Assembly (NCBI GenBank): GCA_030063045.1
Contig: JAQSEB010000185.1
Location: 558,001 to 622,000, forward strand
Reading direction: 5' to 3'
DNA length: 64,000 nucleotides
Source: Pratylenchus scribneri
Lineage: Eukaryota; Nematoda; Chromadorea; Rhabditida; Pratylenchidae
Shown: positions 57,696 through 64,000 of the stretch, piece by piece
How the letters are laid out: each line of letters starts with the position of its first letter
Position numbering within the stretch: position 1 is the stretch's first letter
Position numbers and translations under genes: made by a program
Notes under the pieces: model-generated
What the model saw: the letters and a program-made list of their open reading frames with translations, nothing else
What the model was told of the DNA's origin: nothing
Databases searched by the model: none

Positions 57696-58160
57696 TATAG
57701 TATCGCTGTTTTCTTTTTTGTTGAGTAGTTTCGAAAAAAAGATTATTCTTGGATTGATTGGTTTTTGCTTTTGCTATAATAAAGATTAGATTTAATTTAA
57801 TTAAATAAAATAATAATAAATGAAAGTACGTATAAACTTTTCTTGAATTTTTTTTGTACTAGTAAAAAAAGGTTTAAGAAGAGAAGGTACAAAAGCAATA
57901 ATTTTGGATTGGATGGTACGCGGAATTATTTTTTTATGATTCTGCTAAAGTAAGCCAGCAGAGGCCAGTAGCAACTCTACTCTATATTCCACAATCTGCA
58001 ATAGCAACCTCCCTCCATCTCCATTATTATTATAGTATTATTGATTGATTTCCGATCATATACTATGCGGAATTAAGAGTTTGGGTAAAGAAATAGAATG
58101 GTATCAAATTTCATTTATATTTTGCCATATTTATTTGAATATTTTAGCTACAGTATAAAT
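57696..58160. promoter_or_regulatory. Upstream region of the RGG-rich gene
   Basis: 465 bp of AT-rich DNA between the start codon and the 24-bp satellite; it should hold the promoter. No motif is assigned. Confidence 0.35.
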
Positions 58161-58164
58161 TAAG

Positions 58165-58965
58165 CAGAACCCCAACAGGAACACTTTCCGGAATGAAAAT
58201 CAGAATTTTTCTGGATCAGAACATTTTCCGGAATGAAAATCAGAATTTTTTCCGCAAAGAAAATCAGATTGTTTCCGGAATGAAAATCAGAACAATTCTT
58301 TCCGGAATAAAAATCAAAAACTTTTTCCGGAATGAAAATCAGAATTGTTTCCGGAATGAAAATCAGAACTCTTTCCGGAATGCAAATCAGAATTGTTTCC
58401 GGAATGAAAATCAGAATTCTTTCCGGAATGAAAATCAGAATTGTTTCCGGAATGAAAATCAGAATTGTTTCCGGAATGAAAATCAGAATTGTTTCCGGAA
58501 AGAAAATCAGAACTTTTCCGGAATGCAAATCAGAATTGTTTCCGGAATAAAAATCAAGAACTTTTTCCGGAATGAAAATCAGAATTCTTTCCGGAATGCA
58601 AATCAGAATTGTTTCCGGAATAAAAATCAAGAACTTTTTCCGGAATGAAAATCAGAATTCTTTCCGGAATGCAAATCAGAATTGTTTCCGGAAAGAAAAT
58701 CAGAACTCTTTCCGGAATGAAAATCAGAACTCTTTCCGGAATGCAAATCAGAATTCTTTCCGGAATGAAAATCAGAATTCTTTCCGGAATGAAAATCAGA
58801 ACTCTTTCCGGAATGAAAATCAGAACTCTTTCCGGAATGCAAATCAGAATTGTTTCCGGAAAGAAAATCAGAACTTTTTCCGGAATGCAAATCAGAATTG
58901 TTTCCGGAATGCAAATCAGAATTCTTTCCGGAATGAAAATCAGAATTCTTTCCGGAATGAAACAG
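58165..58965 (+). repeat. 24-bp tandem satellite, about 33 copies
   Basis: Unit TTCCGGAATGAAAATCAGAA TTCT, with GAATTG/GAATTC/GAACTC and ATGAAA/ATGCAA/AAGAAA variants. The period is a multiple of three, so stops are absent from several frames and open frames of 95-162 codons occur on both strands (8-residue repeats such as NENQNSFR one way and IPERILIF the other). Occasional extra T residues shift phase between frames. Confidence 0.95.
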
Positions 58966-58969
58966 AATA

Positions 58970-60990
58970 AAATATAAACGAAACGAATACCCCTTTCCCT
59001 TTCTTTCATATTATTCAGCTTTGCGAATTTAGTTTCCATCAATTTCTTTCATTCGACTAATTTTAAATATAATTTAATTGTAAATTCAGGCAAATTTGTC
59101 ATTTTCGCTCAAAATGGCCATAAATTTTGCCGAAAATGCTAAATATATCATTTCTTTTCCAAAAAAAAAAACACAAAGTTCAATGATTTGCCCCTAAAGT
59201 CCAACATCCATTCGCCCATTTCCATCTTTTTTTTGAGACATCATTCACATAATTTGCTGATTACAAAATTTAATGAAAACGATGATCTTTTTTCAAAAAA
59301 AATCAAAAATAGAGCAGAATTAAAGGCGAATTTATTTGATTATTTTATTTGCTGATAAGAAAAAAGCTCGGTATAGGTCCCAGAAAATTCCTGCAAGAAT
59401 TAAAAAGATTGGAACAAAAATGAAATGGAAATGATAAATTCAATGAATGGCCAAAAATGGACATTGTCAATTGACGCAAATTGGGTGGGGAGGATGGTGG
59501 CTACTGGCCAATGAGTCAAGCAAATAAAATTATTCATTGTTTAAAGAACTGTACCGCAAAGCGGAAATCGTTAAATTAAAATTGGAATCATTTATCAAAA
59601 GATAAAACTATAACGATTGTAAAATTGTAATAATGAGAACAATAAGTATGCAGGCTAAAGTCCATTCGATTCCCAAATTATCATTCAAACATTTGGGGGT
59701 TGAATAAAAAGTTAAAATTAATGGAAATGAAGGTCATAACTCATAATTGACGCAAATCTTAATATGAAATGCATTTAATTTTGTACGGAATTATTTATCT
59801 GGACTGCCCCATTTCTGATTGTTCTGATTTTTAATTCCACCAAATTGTAATTGCACCAAATTGTAATTCTGATTTGTAATTGCCCCAATTCTGATTTATA
59901 AATATGCCTTTTGATTTGTAACCATTGAAGCCTTTACAATAATTAAATACAACAAAATGAATCAATTTCATTATTATAGTTGATTTCATCAAGGGGAAAA
60001 ATGCCAGAGGATATCATTGAATTATCTCGATTTAATTGAAATACTGTAGAATTTGGATCGAAAAATTTTGATAACACCTTAGGTAGGATTCTATTTGTTC
60101 ATCCATTTATATTTTGCTTAATCTAATTTGATTTATTTTCCAATGGTTAACCAACTTTATCGCCTTCAATTCAACACCAAATTTATGAGGAGGCAATTTC
60201 TCAATTTGAAATTCACATTCACACTTCACATAGGATCAAAAAAATGTAAAATATCAATTCAATAAAATCATAACCAACAGTGAACATTGGCCACCAACAT
60301 TTAATTGTTTCCCCTTTTCTTATCAGCCGGTCCAAAATGGAACTCATAGAGCATGAAATTCGGTAGCACGGCAAAATTTCCTCCAATTTCAATTTCCTAA
60401 ACTCCAAAAAACTCTTCTTTGCCCTCTTCCCAAATTGGCCAATCCCCCAATTGTCATTTACTTGTGCACATTTTTTTGCTATTTTTTTTTTGCCTTTTTA
60501 ATTTTCTTTTTGGGCAAAAAGGACGATATAATGAAAGAGGGAGGTGGTAAGCGGATTAGTGAAAACGGCTGACTGGACTGGACTGATTAGAGCCACAGGG
60601 AAATGTCTTGGAAGGCAATTTGCACATGAATTTTGTTGGGGCCTTCTTCTTCTTCTTCACCGTTGTCTCGACCATCCATTCCACCTTCCTTTTCTTCTTT
60701 TGTTGAAATTTCGCCGATCATATGATGGAGAAGCTGACAATCCACCCATCAAATCGGCTGGTGGCAGCAACATTTGGTATGGAAAGTGATAACGGAAATG
60801 GAGAAAATTGAATGGAAATGTCGCCAGACTTTTCCCCACCCTTTTTTTGGAGGCATTATTGTTTTGTCCACATCAATTTGCCCTTTTCAAAATGGGACAT
60901 ATGAATGGAATTTGAAATGAATGGAATGGAGGGGATCTATGATCAAATGGTATGAACAAAATACAAAAGGGGGAAAGGTGGGGGGGCAGC
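58970..60990. other. Intergenic, no gene recognised
   Basis: Only short open frames. At 59810-59890 are scattered fragments of the 29-bp satellite unit (CACCAAATTGTAATTGCACC, AATTGTAATTCTGATTTGTA). Nothing else is identified. Confidence 0.35.
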
Positions 60991-61002
60991 TTTTGTATAC
61001 CG

Positions 61003-61123
61003 TATTTTTCCTGGCTCTTGGGGTATACTATTTTTCAGTCTCTCCCCAAAGGGCGCTTTTATTAGAGAAAAAGGGGGAGGGTTTTTACTAGATAAGGGTC
61101 CAATATTAGTAAAAAATACGGTT
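61003..61123. mobile_element. Short MITE with TACCGTATTTTT termini
   Basis: The left end TACCGTATTTTT and the right end AAAAATACGG are inverted repeats about 120 bp apart. The interior carries CTTTTATTAGAGAAAAAGGG, related to the family 4 TATTAGAAG block. Confidence 0.65.
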
Positions 61124-61124
61124 T

Positions 61125-61855
61125 ATTTGTGAATGTTCATTCTACAGCCTCCTCTAATTCAATGGCTGCGGTAGGAGAAGCCGTGGATCAAGGAGATTCA
61201 GCAGAAGAATTTTACAACCAAAATAACAACAAATTTACGGACATTTATTTAACGAAGATTGACATTAACATTTTTGACATTTTTCATACTGAATTTATTC
61301 TTCATTCTTCTTAATTTCGAATTTATAATTGATAGATGGTAAATGAATGTTCTTCACAAAATGTGCACAAAATTCATTGCGTAAATTGGTCTGCACTTTC
61401 CGGAACATTCTCCAATTATTCCCCCTTTTTAATTGCATCATCTTTCCATAATCCCATTCTTCCTTTCAAATTTGTATTGTAGTTGATGTTTGTATTTGGT
61501 CCGAAAATTTTGATCATTTGTCCTAAATCGACCGGCAATTGTTCGAAAGAGGGTGTTAAGCGGATTGATAAAAAAAATAAAACAAAAGGAGAAATTGATA
61601 AGGGCGGCCAACTGAATGGAATGAATGGCCAAATGCAGCAAATGGAGAAGATAATTTCACGAAAGGCCACCATTGTGACTGGACACTTTTTTTCGCCGTT
61701 GTTGTTTTCCATTCATTACCTCCACCCCATCCTTAATCAGCACAAATTGGGCACAAAAACAAAAGAAAAAAGGCATAAAAATGTGTGAAAAAATGGGATG
61801 GCCATAATTGACGGAAGTCCATCCTATTTTTGGCCAATTTCCCAACGAGGCAAAT
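61125..61855. other. Intergenic, no gene recognised
   Basis: Open frames of 61-101 codons on both strands, without recognisable domains or splice-linked exons. Confidence 0.3.
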
Positions 61856-61859
61856 GCCA

Positions 61860-62460
61860 ATCTGGGAAGGCATTATAGCATTTTAAAGGCCAGAATGTCC
61901 TCTATCAATGGCTTTATTAGTTTCTTTAAATTGAACATTTTCAGTTTGAAATAATTAAAAATTTGAGAATGGGAATGACCAAATCCTATTTTTAACCAAA
62001 TTATTTTATTAGCAAATTTCTCAATGAGTCAAATGCCTATCTTGAAGGGCTTTACACCATTTTAAAGGCCTGAATGTCCTCTATCAATTGGATTTTATTA
62101 ATTTTCCCAAATCTTTCATTTTTGGCTTTAAAATAACTAAAAGTTTGACAATAGGAATATTCAGTGCTCTTCGGGGAAAAATACGTTTTTAGCCAAATTA
62201 TTTTGTAGATAAAAAATGTTTAAATTAGGCTATTTTGTAGAGGAAATTCAGATCTTTTAAATATATTGGTTTTTTTGGATTGGATGATGCCTTGGTTAGA
62301 AATTGGCCAAAAACTCCATTCCGATTCCGATGCAAGAATTACCATGTTCAGCAGAGCGGGGAAAATTCATTTTCTCCATAAAATTTCTTAATTAAAAAAA
62401 ATTTAAAATATAACCAATTTGTAGAGGAAATTCAGCAATTTAAGTGGCATATCGTTTTCC
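61860..62460. mobile_element. MITE family 2 cluster, diverged
   Basis: Left-end blocks GCATTTTAAAGGCCAGAATG TCCTCTA at 61878 and TTTTAAAGGCCTGAATGTCC at 62069, about 190 bp apart, then TTGTAGAGGAAATTCAG-type right ends near 62230 and 62420. Diverged direct duplication. Confidence 0.5.
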
Positions 62461-62464
62461 AAGA

Positions 62465-63110
62465 TTAGCCAAAATATCATTGAGTTATGGAGCAAAAAGC
62501 TCGATGGACGCATGAAAAAGCCCCATTTCTTTCGGAGGGGCGTTCCCCCAATTCCTTTCACTCTTTTTGTTTTGTGCAAAAACAAAATAAAAACGAAAAT
62601 TAATCATCCTCGTCCAGTCAATTTGGCCATTTCCATTCATTAACCTTTCCATCCACCCTCATCATCATAATAAAAAATTATCAGCACCAAGGCTGTCATT
62701 CCTCATCAGCGATTATTCATATTCCATTTTTTGGTAAAATTGTGTCCATTCTTTATATTTTATTGTTTTCCACTTTGCTATTTTCATTAGGATGCCTTTC
62801 TTCTCTCCTTTTAGAATTTTGTAATTATTTTTTGGCCATTTTTTTGAATTGTTTTTGCCCATTTCGGAAATTTCAATTCATTTGGCCAAAATTTTGCCTG
62901 ATTCATTTTCTTAGGCAACCGGATTTTAAATATCTACAAAATTTTAAGGAATACGGATCAAAAAGTTCCCAAAAATGTCAAAAATAGCCATTCCCTTTTA
63001 CGGAAAATAACAAATCCTAATACAGTGATTCTCCCTCAGGGCGAGAAGGGAACAATGGCTGCGGATGAGTGCGCCAATTCGACCGTAATTCAAAAAGGCA
63101 TTAGACGATC
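62465..63110. other. Intergenic, no gene recognised
   Basis: AT-rich. The open frame at 62742-62987 is hydrophobic and Phe/Leu-rich from T-rich composition. No gene is supported. Confidence 0.3.
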
Positions 63111-63114
63111 CGGG

Positions 63115-63745
63115 TAGGCGATATGCCATTTGAAAGCCTAAAGTGTCCTCTATAAACTAGCCTTTTTAAATTTCATAATGGCTAAAGGGCAAATGAAGCC
63201 GGCCTTTTAAATCTTTGACCTCGATAGAGAAGAAGGGCCGTTCTTTTGGCCCATAGCTCATTGAGGCATCAGCCAATTCAGAAAGACAATAAAATATTGG
63301 AAAGCCCAAAGTGTCCTCTAAAAAGTAGCCATTTTTAATTTTATCAAATCCTTTAAAATTTTATGAAATCCAGGCTTAAAGAAAGTTAAATGTTCCTTTG
63401 AGTGTAATGAACCCGATTTATTTGAGGAAAAGCCACTTATTTTGTAAATTATTTTGAATTTTCAAAAAATATTTAAGCCACTTTTTAGAAGGCATTTAGG
63501 GCTTTCAATTGACTTATTGCCTTCCAAAATTGGTTTCTTCCTTGTTGCGCTATGGCCAAAAGAACAGCTCAGATAGTGGAAATATCCTGATTCGCTCAAT
63601 AATTCTAGTTTTTGTCTCATATCTTTATAAGGCATTAGCCAATTTTGGAAGGCTTAAAGCCCCTTTTTATGGGCATTTATGGCTTTCAAAATGAATATCG
63701 CCTTCCTAAATGTGTTGCTTCCTTGTTGCGCTATGGCCAAAAGAA
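63115..63745. mobile_element. MITE family 2, nested pair
   Basis: Left ends at 63123 (ATGCCATTTGAAAGCCTAAA) and 63297 (TGGAAAGCCCAAAGTGTCCT), right ends at 63487 (GGCATTTAGGGCTTTCAATT) and 63668 (GGCATTTATGGCTTTCAAAA). Two left and two right ends in nested order suggest one element inserted in another, each followed by GTTGCTTCCTTGTTG-like flank. Confidence 0.65.
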
Positions 63746-64000
63746 CGCCCCTGATGAGGCACTCAATTCTTCTGTTTGTCTTAACTAAATTTAATAAATT
63801 TCATTAATTTTATTCACATTTGTGCATTGGCCAATGTCCATTGGCCATTTTTGCCTTTTCTAGTTTCTAGTTTCGCCATCCAAAAATAAATCACACTGTA
63901 TAATGTTCATTTATACCGTCGCCTTTTATGTGCGTCATGGATCAAATTTAGTAGATTTACGCACAAAAATACCACCAAATTTCATCAAAATAAGCTTTCA
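63746..64000. other. Intergenic to the window end, nothing recognised
   Basis: AT-rich, no gene or repeat seen. Confidence 0.3.

Noticed and set aside
58160..59042. Overlapping open frames of 95-162 codons on both strands
   Set aside because: They are produced by a 24-bp satellite without stops; no start context, splice sites or non-repetitive coding sequence supports a gene.

Overview
The window is nuclear DNA from a nematode. Genes are split into many small exons by short, AT-rich GT/AG introns (often 43-60 nt). The gene set includes a WAGO-type Argonaute, a clade found in nematodes, and a DMSR/sex-peptide-receptor-like peptide GPCR. The abundant AT-rich MITEs, tRNA-derived SINEs and short satellites would suit a plant-parasitic tylenchid such as a cyst nematode, but that is a guess; nothing here fixes the genus.

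Layout. (1) 1-18029, minus: 46 exons of cytoplasmic dynein-1 heavy chain, from the start codon into AAA6; the C-terminal exons lie left of the window. (2) 19010-23222, plus: a secreted protein with a lustrin-like cysteine region and two atypical Kunitz domains; one intron holds a 37-bp satellite. (3) 23932-32079, minus: an 8-exon peptide GPCR, convergent with the Kunitz gene. (4) 32.1-44.1 kb: about 12 kb without recognisable genes, made of tandem repeats and MITEs. (5) 44086-44766, minus: SKP1. (6) 45962-47256, plus: the N-terminal third of a WAGO Argonaute. (7) 47860-48253, minus: the first two exons of a PP2A B56 regulatory subunit. Fragments 6 and 7 point at each other and both stop at intact splice donors, so the interval 47257-47859 looks like a rearrangement or assembly breakpoint. 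(8) 49896-50864, plus: the spliceosome protein CWC15, followed after 160 bp by (9) 51025-55102, plus: an SLC37-like sugar-phosphate transporter; the spacing allows an operon. (10) 55807-57695, minus: a glycine-rich RGG-type protein built from tandemly duplicated phase-1 exon/intron modules, with a one-base frame break in exon 1. (11) 58.16-58.97 kb: a 24-bp satellite open in several frames. (12) 59-64 kb: gene-poor, with MITE remnants.

The complete genes are mostly housekeeping and do not form one pathway. The most unusual signals are the paired truncated genes, the modular RGG gene, the three satellites that share a core sequence, and an inverted pair of composite MITE/tRNA-like elements around two SLC37 exons. 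All exon boundaries were read by eye from splice signals and reading-frame continuity; no alignment or gene finder was run.
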